Positions 11,068 through 20,738 of a stretch of DNA of 38,794 nt are shown one piece after another. Below the pieces are notes generated by a model that made no database searches, was not told where the DNA came from, and saw only the letters and a list, made by a program, of their open reading frames with translations. This DNA comes from Winogradskyella sp. GTDB taxonomy: Bacteria > Bacteroidota > Bacteroidia > Flavobacteriales > Flavobacteriaceae. The stretch is from the NCBI GenBank assembly GCA_013003655.1, contig JABDIQ010000123.1:1-38794 (forward strand). The letters run 5' to 3'. Position 1 is the first letter of the stretch; every line of letters begins with the position of its first letter. Position numbers and translations under genes: made by a program.

Positions 11068-11940
11068 CTATTTCAATGTAAATTCTGAAGTAGATATCAA
11101 TTCTTTATCGTTAAATACATTAACGGTATATCTTCCAGATTCAAAATCTGCATCATCGTTTGGAGTTAAGTACTCACAGATGTCTAAGTTTTTCTTTTCG
11201 TAGTTAAAACGACTAATTAAACTAAAGTTTAAAACTTGATCTTCAAATTGAATTTGATCATTAGCGCCTAATACGTTGTTCTTTGGGTCTATGACCTGAA
11301 CATATAATTCTTTATCACCAGCTTGTGCTAGATTATTCTTAGCAACAGTGAAACAAATTTTAATCTTATCACTACGTCTAGCGCGCTCTGTTGGGATTTG
11401 TCTTCCACTGTTTCTCTCAATAACACCTAAGCCCTTTAAGCCTACGGTTTGTAAAGCAGAAGCATCTTCAACAACTGTTGCTAATTCTGTGTTTTGTACC
11501 AATAAAGAATCAGTAAACATTACACGCTCAGCAAGTTGAATTTGTGTACTATCTAATGAAGTAGCTAACAACTCGTTTTCAACTTTTAAACGATCGTTCT
11601 CAGCCAATAAATAATCCATTTCTTCCTGTAAGGCTAAAAATTTCTTCTTATATCTAAATAAGCTATTAACACTGTTTTGAGATATTTTTAATGAATCCAT
11701 TAAACCTTGGATGCGTTCTCTAGCTTCAACTAGATCTTGATTTACAATTTTGTTTTCGCCAATAGCAAGATCATACTCTTTGGCCATGCTACTTAGGTCA
11801 TCCATGACCTGTTGCTTTTCACTAATTAAAGTTGCTTCTGTTTCTTTTTTCTCATTGTACAATTTTGAAGCGTAAAATCCTGTACCTAGGAACAATGCTA
11901 CCAAGATACCGAGGGTGATTTTTAAACCTTTTGATTCCAT
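11068..11940 (-). CDS. Single-pass membrane-anchored coiled-coil protein of unknown function
   Basis: N-terminal TM (LKITLGILVALFLGTGFYA), long heptad-like coiled coil, C-terminal globular domain (KIKICFTVAKNNLAQAGDKELYVQVIDPKNNVLG). Confidence 0.75.
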   Translation of the reverse strand: MESKGLKITLGILVALFLGTGFYASKLYNEKKETEATLISEKQQVMDDLSSMAKEYDLAIGENKIVNQDLVEARERIQGLMDSLKISQNSVNSLFRYKKKFLALQEEMDYLLAENDRLKVENELLATSLDSTQIQLAERVMFTDSLLVQNTELATVVEDASALQTVGLKGLGVIERNSGRQIPTERARRSDKIKICFTVAKNNLAQAGDKELYVQVIDPKNNVLGANDQIQFEDQVLNFSLISRFNYEKKNLDICEYLTPNDDADFESGRYTVNVFNDKELISTSEFTLK

Positions 11941-12040
11941 AAATTTTGATTTAATTTCTGTTAATTCTTGTTTTTTAGTTTCTTTATAAAGATTAATTAA
12001 TTATTGCTGTACTTTTATTTTAATTCTAAAGAGACCTCAT

Positions 12041-13060
12041 ATGAAGAATCTTATTGTTTTTACTGAAGCCGAAAAACAATCACTTGTCACTTCACGTAAA
12101 AAAGAATCAAAACTAGGAGAACATATTCAATTAATACCTAATCTCACTAATATATACGATGAGATTAGCAATTTAGATGTTTCTTATGTGATTTTTGGAG
12201 TAGCAGAGGACATAGGCGTCATTGCAAATAACGGATTATCAGGTGCTTACAGTACTTGGAAGTATGTAAAAAAAATCTTGTTAAATGTACAGAGTAATAC
12301 AGCTACCCACGCCAAAAAGATTCTTATACTGGGTCATTTAGACTATTCTGAAGAGTTAAACACCATTAAAGCACTCCCTTCAAACAAGAAAAAAACAATC
12401 TCTAAAGCTCGAAAATTGGTAGAACATATTGATGCCGATGTCACTCATTTAATTCATACCATACTTAAAGCGAATAAGATTCCTATTGTGATAGGTGGAG
12501 GTCATAATAATAGCTACGGAAATTTAAAAGGTGGTGCTTTAGCCTTTAACTCTAAGGTTAATGCTGTTAATTTAGATGCGCATTCAGATTTTAGAGCTGA
12601 AGAAGGTAGACATAGTGGTAACGGATTTTCATATGCATTTGCCGAAGGATTTCTGAATAAATATTATATTCTTGGATTACATGAGAATTACACTTCCGAC
12701 AGAATTTATAAAACCATAAAAAAACTCAAAACTATTGCGTTTAGTACTTATGAAGACATAGAAATTAGAAAATCCACGACCTATAAAAAATCATTAGAAG
12801 AGGCATTATTGCATATGGGTGATGAAAAGTTTGGGATTGAAGTAGATTGCGATGCTATTGCTAACATAGCGAGTAGTGCCATGACACCTTCCGGATTTAG
12901 CGTAAAACAAGCTCGACAGTTTGTGCACTTTTTTGGGCAACAACCTAACGCATACTATTTGCATATTTGTGAGGCCATTATAAATGAAGATGACAATAAC
13001 CAAACTGCAAAACTGATAACCTATCTTATTACCGATTTTATTAGAGCCCATGAGAATTAA
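12041..13060 (+). CDS. hutG: Formimidoylglutamase-like ureohydrolase (arginase/agmatinase superfamily)
   Basis: GGGHNNSYG, NLDAHSDFR and FGIEVDCDAI metal-binding motifs; near hutI. Confidence 0.85.
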   Translation: MKNLIVFTEAEKQSLVTSRKKESKLGEHIQLIPNLTNIYDEISNLDVSYVIFGVAEDIGVIANNGLSGAYSTWKYVKKILLNVQSNTATHAKKILILGHLDYSEELNTIKALPSNKKKTISKARKLVEHIDADVTHLIHTILKANKIPIVIGGGHNNSYGNLKGGALAFNSKVNAVNLDAHSDFRAEEGRHSGNGFSYAFAEGFLNKYYILGLHENYTSDRIYKTIKKLKTIAFSTYEDIEIRKSTTYKKSLEEALLHMGDEKFGIEVDCDAIANIASSAMTPSGFSVKQARQFVHFFGQQPNAYYLHICEAIINEDDNNQTAKLITYLITDFIRAHEN

Positions 13061-13514
13061 AATAATTAACTATTCATCAAAATATGCTAAGGACTTTTAC
13101 GACCTGAACATAGAGTGGTTGCAAACCTATTTTTATGTGGAAGATTATGATAAAGAAGTATTGAGTAATCCATCTACTTATATTATCGATAAAGGCGGCC
13201 AAATCTTTTTTGCACTTATAGAAGACAAAGTAGTTGGCACTGTTGCCCTAATGCCAACCAGTGAAGATGCTATTTTAGAACTCACCAAAATGGCTGTTTT
13301 GAAAGATCAACGAAACAAAAAAATAGGTCAATTGTTATTACAGCATTGTATAGAGTTTGCCAGAAGTCAATCATTGAAGGCCTTGATGCTATACTCTAAC
13401 ACCAAACTAGAAAATGCCATTTATTTATATAGAAAGTACGGTTTTAAAGAATTACAATTAGAACCAGGATCACCATATGAACGTGCAAACATTAAAATGC
13501 AACTAGATCTTTAG
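13050..13514 (+). CDS. GNAT family N-acetyltransferase
   Basis: LTKMAVLKDQRNKKIGQLLLQHCIEFARS acetyl-CoA motif; overlaps hutG by 11 nt. Confidence 0.85.
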   Translation: MRIKIINYSSKYAKDFYDLNIEWLQTYFYVEDYDKEVLSNPSTYIIDKGGQIFFALIEDKVVGTVALMPTSEDAILELTKMAVLKDQRNKKIGQLLLQHCIEFARSQSLKALMLYSNTKLENAIYLYRKYGFKELQLEPGSPYERANIKMQLDL

Positions 13515-13515
13515 A

Positions 13516-15210
13516 TTAATTTTGTTCTATGTTTTTTAGTGAATCTAATTTTCGCTCTAATTGTTTTATTTGTTCTAAAGTTTCGTCCGTTTGTGGTTTT
13601 ACTAATGTTGAATCCACTCTAGTTTGTGTTATATCAATATCTGTTGACTCGTTGAGATAGAAGTATCCTATACCTTCACTAGCTCTCCATGCTTCATTTA
13701 GTTGATCGTAAGCTGTTTTATCCCATTGGCTAGGGCGCTTAACATCTATCCAAATAACATCTCTATATTCTGCATCTATAAGCGCTAGATCTGGTGTTGC
13801 TGAACCATCAAACTTATTAGAACCATCTCTAATGGCCGATATTGTTCCTAAAAAGAACATGCGCTTTCTGCCTGCTATATCTTTGATATAAGGCCTAAAC
13901 TCTACAGGTTTATTGACGGACCAATCATATTCTTTTCGAGATTCTATGACTTTTAGAGGCATGGCCGACACGCCTGCATAACCTTGTTTTTTTGATGCAT
14001 GATCGTAATAATACATTTTATCTGTGCCATCAGCAGGTATAAATACACTATAGGTTAAACTTGTGCGCTCGTCGCCTATTGGTTCTAAGCCGAACCAATG
14101 ATATAAGCCGCTGTAGGCATCAGAATTTGAGCCGGAAAAGTCAAAATCTGTTACAAAAGGTTGCTGATTTTGATCATCCGGTAACTCTGGAATCTTAACA
14201 GCTGTCTCCATATTCCAAGGAAGCGGATCGCTAAAGCCGCCAAGAAATTTTAAAGATTCAGCTTGAAGCCTTGACACCTTTTCTGAAAGTGTATTCTGCT
14301 TTCTTAAAAAAGGATAGTTTTTTATGTCTTCTGGTTTTACAAACGTGCCTTTACCTATGAGAATTCGTTCTAAGTAGTCATTAAAATCGTGTTCGCCATT
14401 ATCTATAATCATCACGCCTCCAAAGGTTGGATAAGGAAAGAAAAAGCCTCGCCATCTAATTAAACTAACAACTTGAACCCATTCACCACTGTCATTTTTC
14501 ATATAAAACGTATCGCTTGGTTCGTAGTTAAAAAGCATCCACGGATTAAATCGTTGTACCACAGCATTATATGTGTTACGACTAAACTTTAGGGACTCGC
14601 CTATTGAAAATGTAACCGGAATTCTATTTTCGTTAGAAAAGCGAGGAAAGGGCGTTGTACTGCTTACCGCAAAGACTTCTTCGGTATTATCACTAATACG
14701 CTGCATAATGTACTTTTCACTAGGTTGGATAGCCATGGTCCATTTATTTTCATCATCTACTCTAACCAAGTGTGGTAAGGATACATCTTTAGTTTCACCA
14801 ACACTTTCATTAGCCATTGAAAATATATTGCGCAATGGCTGAATGCGTTCGTTTTGTGTTAAAGGCAAATCATTGATCTCTACCCTATTTAAATCGTTAA
14901 ATACATTATAAGTTTTAAGATAATCGTACATTTTTAAATGCCATCCTAGCACATAGATGAGACCGTAAAAAGCAATTAACCCTACTAATATAAATAAGCG
15001 TCCACCTGTGCTTGCGTTACTTCTGAACTTTCTCAGTCCAAATACTAAAACCAGTAAGGACAATAGAATAATAAAAACATACTTTCTAATAAACAACAAA
15101 CCAGGTTGGTAATCATCTCGTAGCACGAACAATAAAACTATTAGTGTTAAGCCTAATAGAATTAGATTTCTCTTTTGTTTAGCTCCTTTTTGCCAATAAG
15201 ATTTTATCAT
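13516..15210 (-). CDS. Membrane protein with about 3 N-terminal TM helices and a large soluble domain, unknown function
   Basis: 564-aa ORF; hydrophobic segments in the first ~100 aa, then a long polar domain; last gene of the AAA/Nudix operon. Confidence 0.8.
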   Translation of the reverse strand: MIKSYWQKGAKQKRNLILLGLTLIVLLFVLRDDYQPGLLFIRKYVFIILLSLLVLVFGLRKFRSNASTGGRLFILVGLIAFYGLIYVLGWHLKMYDYLKTYNVFNDLNRVEINDLPLTQNERIQPLRNIFSMANESVGETKDVSLPHLVRVDDENKWTMAIQPSEKYIMQRISDNTEEVFAVSSTTPFPRFSNENRIPVTFSIGESLKFSRNTYNAVVQRFNPWMLFNYEPSDTFYMKNDSGEWVQVVSLIRWRGFFFPYPTFGGVMIIDNGEHDFNDYLERILIGKGTFVKPEDIKNYPFLRKQNTLSEKVSRLQAESLKFLGGFSDPLPWNMETAVKIPELPDDQNQQPFVTDFDFSGSNSDAYSGLYHWFGLEPIGDERTSLTYSVFIPADGTDKMYYYDHASKKQGYAGVSAMPLKVIESRKEYDWSVNKPVEFRPYIKDIAGRKRMFFLGTISAIRDGSNKFDGSATPDLALIDAEYRDVIWIDVKRPSQWDKTAYDQLNEAWRASEGIGYFYLNESTDIDITQTRVDSTLVKPQTDETLEQIKQLERKLDSLKNIEQN

Positions 15211-15273
15211 TTAAGGTCGTATTGTTATGTAAGTTGTATTTCTAAAATGGAATCATCAGTCGTAATATTGTTA

Positions 15274-15810
15274 TTACATGAGTCCTTTATCTTTAAGTCG
15301 CTGGCGAGCGCTTTTGGTTTCTTTTTCTTCGGGCATGTTGCTTTTCTTTCCTTGAGGAGCAGAATGTGGTTCCTCTCCTTTTGTAAAGTCTTCAATAATA
15401 TCTTTACCTTTTTCTACCGTATCACTTACCAGATCACCTAATGAATCTGACTTTTCTTCTAAAATCTCAGACGATTTAATTACAAATGATGCTAAATATG
15501 TACCAATTAGAGTACCTACAGCAATTGAAGAAATTACCGATAAGCCATTAAAGCTGCCAAAAATATTTAATGGTGTTACAAATTGAAGCACTAGAGATAC
15601 TAGTAAAACCATAGAAACTACAAAGATAAGACGAGGAATAAAGGTTTGTTTATAAATAAAACCCTTGGGATTGTCTTCGGTCATTTGCAATTCTTTTGTA
15701 TTCACCATTTTATTTAAAAAACGGTAAGCTTTGTTGCTATTAGATTCGCGCCAATACAAGAATATGCCAAATAAAATCGCTACTATAAATATTACAAGTT
15801 CTAAACCCAT
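15274..15810 (-). CDS. Membrane protein with acidic/basic cytoplasmic tail, unknown function
   Basis: 178-aa ORF with hydrophobic helices and tail SEILEEKSDSLGDLVSDTVEKGKDIIEDFTKGEE. Confidence 0.75.
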   Translation of the reverse strand: MGLELVIFIVAILFGIFLYWRESNSNKAYRFLNKMVNTKELQMTEDNPKGFIYKQTFIPRLIFVVSMVLLVSLVLQFVTPLNIFGSFNGLSVISSIAVGTLIGTYLASFVIKSSEILEEKSDSLGDLVSDTVEKGKDIIEDFTKGEEPHSAPQGKKSNMPEEKETKSARQRLKDKGLM

Positions 15811-15847
15811 TTGAATTCTATTGTTCTATAAAATTAGTCTAATATTA

Positions 15848-17083
15848 TTATATATTGTTACGAATAATATCAATTACCCATTCTCGCAAAGATTCGTCCC
15901 AACTGTCATAAGCTCTATAAAACGCTTCTTTATCATACCAATATAGAAATAGCACATCTTTAGGAGCTATGTTAATTAAAAGTTTATTTACAAGATCATG
16001 ATTTTGGGCTGACAGTGAAGAATGTGGCTTATGTAAAGCAAAATACAAGGACTGATCTACGATATCTTCTAATTTGTAAACATTACTACGTTCCAATTTT
16101 TCGAGATACAATTCTACACTCATCACTCTTATGCGAACTTCCATATCTAATTTATTTAAATAACTTTTAAATAAAGAAGTGTTGGTAAGTATCTCTTTTA
16201 TAGGATGATCTGGTGTTTCAAGGCTTTGAGCCAGTTCAAATTTTTTAATTCTCTTATATTTTGGAGTGTTTACAATAGCTTCCAGATCGCATTGAATAAT
16301 GATATAGTCGCGCAATTTCTCCATTAATTCTGGTTGTGCAACGTGGTATATCAAAACGTCATATTCAGTGTCCTTAATGGCTTCTTTGTAAGTGTCTATA
16401 TCCTCAAATATTAAGATGGGTTTTATAAAATCTCGAAGTAAATAAACACCTTTAAAAGATCTTGTATAGAATGAATTTGTTTCAAATTCTAAATCCTTCA
16501 GTTTTAAGGTCCTATTTCTTAAATCTCCATACCGTTTTGCACTTTGTAACAACTTCTTTTGTATATCTTCTTCTATAAAGTTATAGTTACGGTTAAACTC
16601 CTCAATTAATTGATATTGTTGTTCTTGTATTTTATCAAGATCTTCAATTAATCGAAAAGACACGATCACCTTATTATATTTTAAAATATCTAAAGGATTA
16701 TAAAATACATCTATTTTTTGATCGAAGTCTAAACAAATAGCAGAGTCTCTTGTGATATCTTTTATCTCATTCTCATAAGTAAAAAACACCTGTTTCATCA
16801 ATTCACGATCAAAAGAATGATAGGGCAAATAAATGGGCTTATTTTTCTGTAGTGGTGTAATTATGATACCATGTGGATTAGCATCTCCATGATTTAAATA
16901 ATGATCGTCCTTACGTTCTTCGGCAATTTCTGGGCTCCACCCGATACCATCAATATTAAACTTAGTTAATTTAGTTTGCTTAAAACCGAGTGTTTTTAAG
17001 CATTTATTATAACGCTCAACTAATTTTCCGTTTATAGGAATGAGATCGCTTCTATAAAGGTTGGCCTCTATGAGTTTTTGCAT
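15848..17083 (-). CDS. Uncharacterised 411-aa protein in the AAA/Nudix operon
   Basis: Long ORF whose ATG overlaps the upstream nudK stop (TAATG). Confidence 0.85.
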   Translation of the reverse strand: MQKLIEANLYRSDLIPINGKLVERYNKCLKTLGFKQTKLTKFNIDGIGWSPEIAEERKDDHYLNHGDANPHGIIITPLQKNKPIYLPYHSFDRELMKQVFFTYENEIKDITRDSAICLDFDQKIDVFYNPLDILKYNKVIVSFRLIEDLDKIQEQQYQLIEEFNRNYNFIEEDIQKKLLQSAKRYGDLRNRTLKLKDLEFETNSFYTRSFKGVYLLRDFIKPILIFEDIDTYKEAIKDTEYDVLIYHVAQPELMEKLRDYIIIQCDLEAIVNTPKYKRIKKFELAQSLETPDHPIKEILTNTSLFKSYLNKLDMEVRIRVMSVELYLEKLERSNVYKLEDIVDQSLYFALHKPHSSLSAQNHDLVNKLLINIAPKDVLFLYWYDKEAFYRAYDSWDESLREWVIDIIRNNI

Positions 17084-17664
17084 TACAACAGGCTATTTAG
17101 TTTTGCATATTGAAGTAAAATGATTGACTTAGCATCTTTAATACGACCGGTTTCAATCATGGCATACGCTTCTTTAAATGGAAGTTTTAATACTTCAATA
17201 TCTTCGTCTTCGCTATCTAATCCGCCACCTTCACTCACTTTCTGATTCTCTGAAAACTCAGCTATAAAAAAATACATTTTCTCTGTTACTGCTCCAGGAG
17301 ACGTATAGCCTTCTAAAACTTGGATGGCTGAATTTAGTCTATAACCAACTTCTTCTTCTACTTCTCTTATAATACATTCTAAAGGATCTTCGTCCTTACC
17401 TACCGCACCTGCGCATACCTCAATAGATTCTCCATCGTTTGTATCATTAATGTATGCTGGCATTCTAAATTGTTTTGTCAGTATTACTTGGCCTAATTTA
17501 GAATTATACAAGAATATTGAGGCACCATTTCCTCTATCGTAACTTTCTCTAGAAACAGAAACCCATTTGCCATTTTGCAGTTTATAATCATAATCTACTC
17601 TGAGCAATGTGGCCCATTCATTAGATAAAATATTATGTTTAATATTTTTAAGTCTAGACAACAT
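17083..17664 (-). CDS. nudK: Nudix hydrolase, NudK-like (GDP-mannose pyrophosphatase type)
   Basis: Perfect Nudix box GAVGKDEDPLECIIREVEEEVGY; strong resemblance to remembered E. coli NudK (ESYDRGNGASIFLYN, GYTSPGAVTEKMYFFIAEF, EDEDIEVLKLPFKEA). Confidence 0.9.
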   Translation of the reverse strand: MLSRLKNIKHNILSNEWATLLRVDYDYKLQNGKWVSVSRESYDRGNGASIFLYNSKLGQVILTKQFRMPAYINDTNDGESIEVCAGAVGKDEDPLECIIREVEEEVGYRLNSAIQVLEGYTSPGAVTEKMYFFIAEFSENQKVSEGGGLDSEDEDIEVLKLPFKEAYAMIETGRIKDAKSIILLQYAKLNSLL

Positions 17665-19625
17665 TATGATTTGCTAATTTGATTACGAGCCTCAGCTTCA
17701 ATGTTTAGTTGATTGACTCTAGCTTCAACCTTTCTATTAAAGTCGGTATCTGCAATGGTAGCTACATTATCTAAATACCTAATCACCTCCTGTCGTCTTA
17801 TATCCGAAAAATTTAAGCCTTTCATATTAGATTTCATTAACTCTCGCAGCATATTAAATTTGGTGTCATAATCCTGTTTAAAATAAAGATCTGGATTTGA
17901 AAACCATTCTTCCTCCAAATCAAAGTCAGTAAGCCGCAACGAAATTGCTGATTGTATATTTCTAACATCTCTAGAAGAGAAGAACGGAAAAATATCCTGA
18001 ATGTCCTTGTATAGCGTTGCATAAAACATGTGGTCATTGGCTTCATGCAATTTTTCTACGGTATTAAACACTTGCTTCACTCGTTTTTCTGATGGTTCAC
18101 TAACCTTCTTTAAAATATCACCCAGAGTTCTTGCTAAACCTTGATCTGATAAGTAATCATAACCTTCAGGATCGTCCATGTTTACAAAATCTGGTATGGT
18201 TTTATTGAATTTTCGCCACCACAAATGATCCTGATCTAAGAAATCGTTCTCTGTACGAGCGCCATCAATTTTAAATCTTCCTTGTACTCTAGAAATAACA
18301 GCCTTATCTAACATTTCAGGTAAATTGGTAAAAAGGCCAATAGCACTGTTACCATAATTGACAGCGTATGCGCCTTCGGTATACCTTAAGAAAACACCAA
18401 TAACTTCTTTGACCCCTGCTGATACACCTTGCGCTGTTCGTTCCTGAAGATTGTTTTCTGCATCGTCAATTGGAGCAAAAATAAGTCTGGTTGGGTCTTG
18501 TAATGGTTTCATCCATTCTACCATTTTCTCGGCAGAACCGCCTTGGAAAGTACTAATTAAGGTATCTGGCATAGGATGAAATAAAAATGGAATCTCTAAT
18601 CGATCACAGTGCTCTTTCAAACGTGTTGCAATGGCGGCAATAAGCATACTCTTACCTGTGCCTGGAATACCATAACCCATAAAAACAGGCATAAAACCAC
18701 CTAATTCCTGGAAGGGATTTTTCTTTTCAGTAAAGTCGTAACTCAACATGCGTTCGGTAAGGCGTCTTGCAAAGTGCTTAGCATCTTTATTACCAACGAT
18801 CTGTTCAAACTGAATTTGATTAAACTCTACACTTTTGGCAACGCCTTCAAATACATTGTTCCAGCCTGATACTGCAAACTCTGAGTTTTCTAGTTTATAG
18901 GTTCTATCGACAATAGTTTCGGTGTATTCTAAGGTGCTTTTTCGTAATTGTATTTCGGCGATGAGTGCCTCAAAAAACACTACAGAAAAATCAATAACAT
19001 CCTTATCTGATTTGATGATCTCAGGATGATTTAAATACTTATCATAGTAAAACAAATTGCACGATATCCCTTTAATAGGCGACCAAATAGACACTTCTGG
19101 TAAACCTGCAAATTTTTGTTTCATTACACTAAGGTCGTCTGAGGCAAATGGTTTTAGATCATTTAAAATCTTATAGGCTATTGAGAATAGCATAAAAGCC
19201 GTTGCTGTATGCAACTTACTTTCGTATTCTCGCTTTCCATTAGAGTCTAAGGTGGATTTTCGTTCATTTAAACTAGAAAGTCCAGACGCATCATAATAGC
19301 TGTCTCTAATCCAAAGGCCTAGAATAATTCCTTCTTGAACAGCGAACAATGTTTGATTGAGGTAAACTGGCAATGCCACTGATTCTGGCAATAGACGTTT
19401 TTTTAATCCCAACACCGTTTTAGAAACCGAAACAACATCTGAAGATTTAGATCCATTATTTGCACGAGATAAGTATAATAATATGGATTCTTCTTTAGGT
19501 TCTTTGCTTTTGTTTTTGGCGCGTTGACCTTGCTCCCATTGCACACTCTTTAAATAAGAGGACGCTTCTTCTCTAAGCATATCTAACTCTGAGCGTTTTA
19601 TCGGAAATGTGGAGCTATGTTGCAT
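17664..19625 (-). CDS. AAA+ ATPase (divergent)
   Basis: Walker A GYGIPGTGKS; Walker B-like LIFAPIDDAEN; sensor-1-like IGLFTNLPE; Arg-finger-like SRVQGRF. Confidence 0.9.
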   Translation of the reverse strand: MQHSSTFPIKRSELDMLREEASSYLKSVQWEQGQRAKNKSKEPKEESILLYLSRANNGSKSSDVVSVSKTVLGLKKRLLPESVALPVYLNQTLFAVQEGIILGLWIRDSYYDASGLSSLNERKSTLDSNGKREYESKLHTATAFMLFSIAYKILNDLKPFASDDLSVMKQKFAGLPEVSIWSPIKGISCNLFYYDKYLNHPEIIKSDKDVIDFSVVFFEALIAEIQLRKSTLEYTETIVDRTYKLENSEFAVSGWNNVFEGVAKSVEFNQIQFEQIVGNKDAKHFARRLTERMLSYDFTEKKNPFQELGGFMPVFMGYGIPGTGKSMLIAAIATRLKEHCDRLEIPFLFHPMPDTLISTFQGGSAEKMVEWMKPLQDPTRLIFAPIDDAENNLQERTAQGVSAGVKEVIGVFLRYTEGAYAVNYGNSAIGLFTNLPEMLDKAVISRVQGRFKIDGARTENDFLDQDHLWWRKFNKTIPDFVNMDDPEGYDYLSDQGLARTLGDILKKVSEPSEKRVKQVFNTVEKLHEANDHMFYATLYKDIQDIFPFFSSRDVRNIQSAISLRLTDFDLEEEWFSNPDLYFKQDYDTKFNMLRELMKSNMKGLNFSDIRRQEVIRYLDNVATIADTDFNRKVEARVNQLNIEAEARNQISKS

Positions 19626-19628
19626 ATT

Positions 19629-20669
19629 CTAGTTTTTTATTTCGGCCATTTCAATGGGTGGCTTTGTTAATTTATTGATGATCTCGGCAGTTTTGTTATG
19701 TAATAGCTGAATGATACGATGCGGAGCAAAAACATAATTATTATGGTCTATTGCTTGCCATTTCTGTAACGTTTGCTTGCTAAAAAAACTACCTTCTTTA
19801 AATTCGCCTCCTGACTTTACGTTATCAACTTTTATTGCAAATGCATAAGACTCAAGAGGAATCTCCTTGTTAGCTATGCTTTCTAAAATAGCGTGGGTAA
19901 TGTCGTTTTCATCCTTAGCAAACACATTATGCAAAGGACCAATATCTATGCGTTTTATATACTTCGGAAATACATTACTTAGTTTTCTGTCTATGGCATA
20001 AGCCATTGCATCTAAGTTCATTTCTCTATCTGCGGACTGTTTAAGAGCTTCATAAATTTTAGCACGCTCATTAAGTGCATCCTTGCCGTCATAATTAAAA
20101 TACATGAAGCAAACAAAAGGGCGGTTATGTGAAACATCATAAAAACTCCAGCTTACAACATATTCAAAGTCTTTGTTTTTATCAAGTTTAAGAATTTTTC
20201 CTTGTACAAACTTGTTGAATATAAATTGTTGTTGTACAGAACTATAATACACGATTGAAGCCGCTTGAAATAGTCGGTTAGATTTAATTGGTTCTTTTTT
20301 ACGAAGCAGTGTATCTAAAAACTCATCTTTTATTATATCAATAGGTGTTAACTTACTGAGATAGTCTTCTCTCAATGATAGATCATTAAAGAGATACCTA
20401 AACTCTAAATAATTTGGAAAACCCGAATCTGTAAGATCTATTTTCATATGATCTTCATCATCGTATTTATATTTAATACGCATGGCATTAATTGAATACA
20501 ACAATAAATCACAATATTGTTTAAAGAAAACTATCTCAACATCATTACATAACTTTTGCTGCTGCATCTTCACTATGAGTTCTTTAATTGTAAAATCTAC
20601 CATCTTATGATAGAACTCATACTGTTCCTTAGAATCTAATTTAGCTGAATCTAGCGGTGTTGCAATCAT
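19629..20669 (-). CDS. Uncharacterised 346-aa protein in the AAA/Nudix operon
   Basis: Long ORF ending 3 nt before the AAA ATPase start. Confidence 0.82.
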   Translation of the reverse strand: MIATPLDSAKLDSKEQYEFYHKMVDFTIKELIVKMQQQKLCNDVEIVFFKQYCDLLLYSINAMRIKYKYDDEDHMKIDLTDSGFPNYLEFRYLFNDLSLREDYLSKLTPIDIIKDEFLDTLLRKKEPIKSNRLFQAASIVYYSSVQQQFIFNKFVQGKILKLDKNKDFEYVVSWSFYDVSHNRPFVCFMYFNYDGKDALNERAKIYEALKQSADREMNLDAMAYAIDRKLSNVFPKYIKRIDIGPLHNVFAKDENDITHAILESIANKEIPLESYAFAIKVDNVKSGGEFKEGSFFSKQTLQKWQAIDHNNYVFAPHRIIQLLHNKTAEIINKLTKPPIEMAEIKN

Positions 20670-20738
20670 TTTATACTCAACGGATTGTTGAATTAATGTT
20701 ATGGCTGAAAAAGTCTGTCTCCCTCAGAAATTCTTTGA

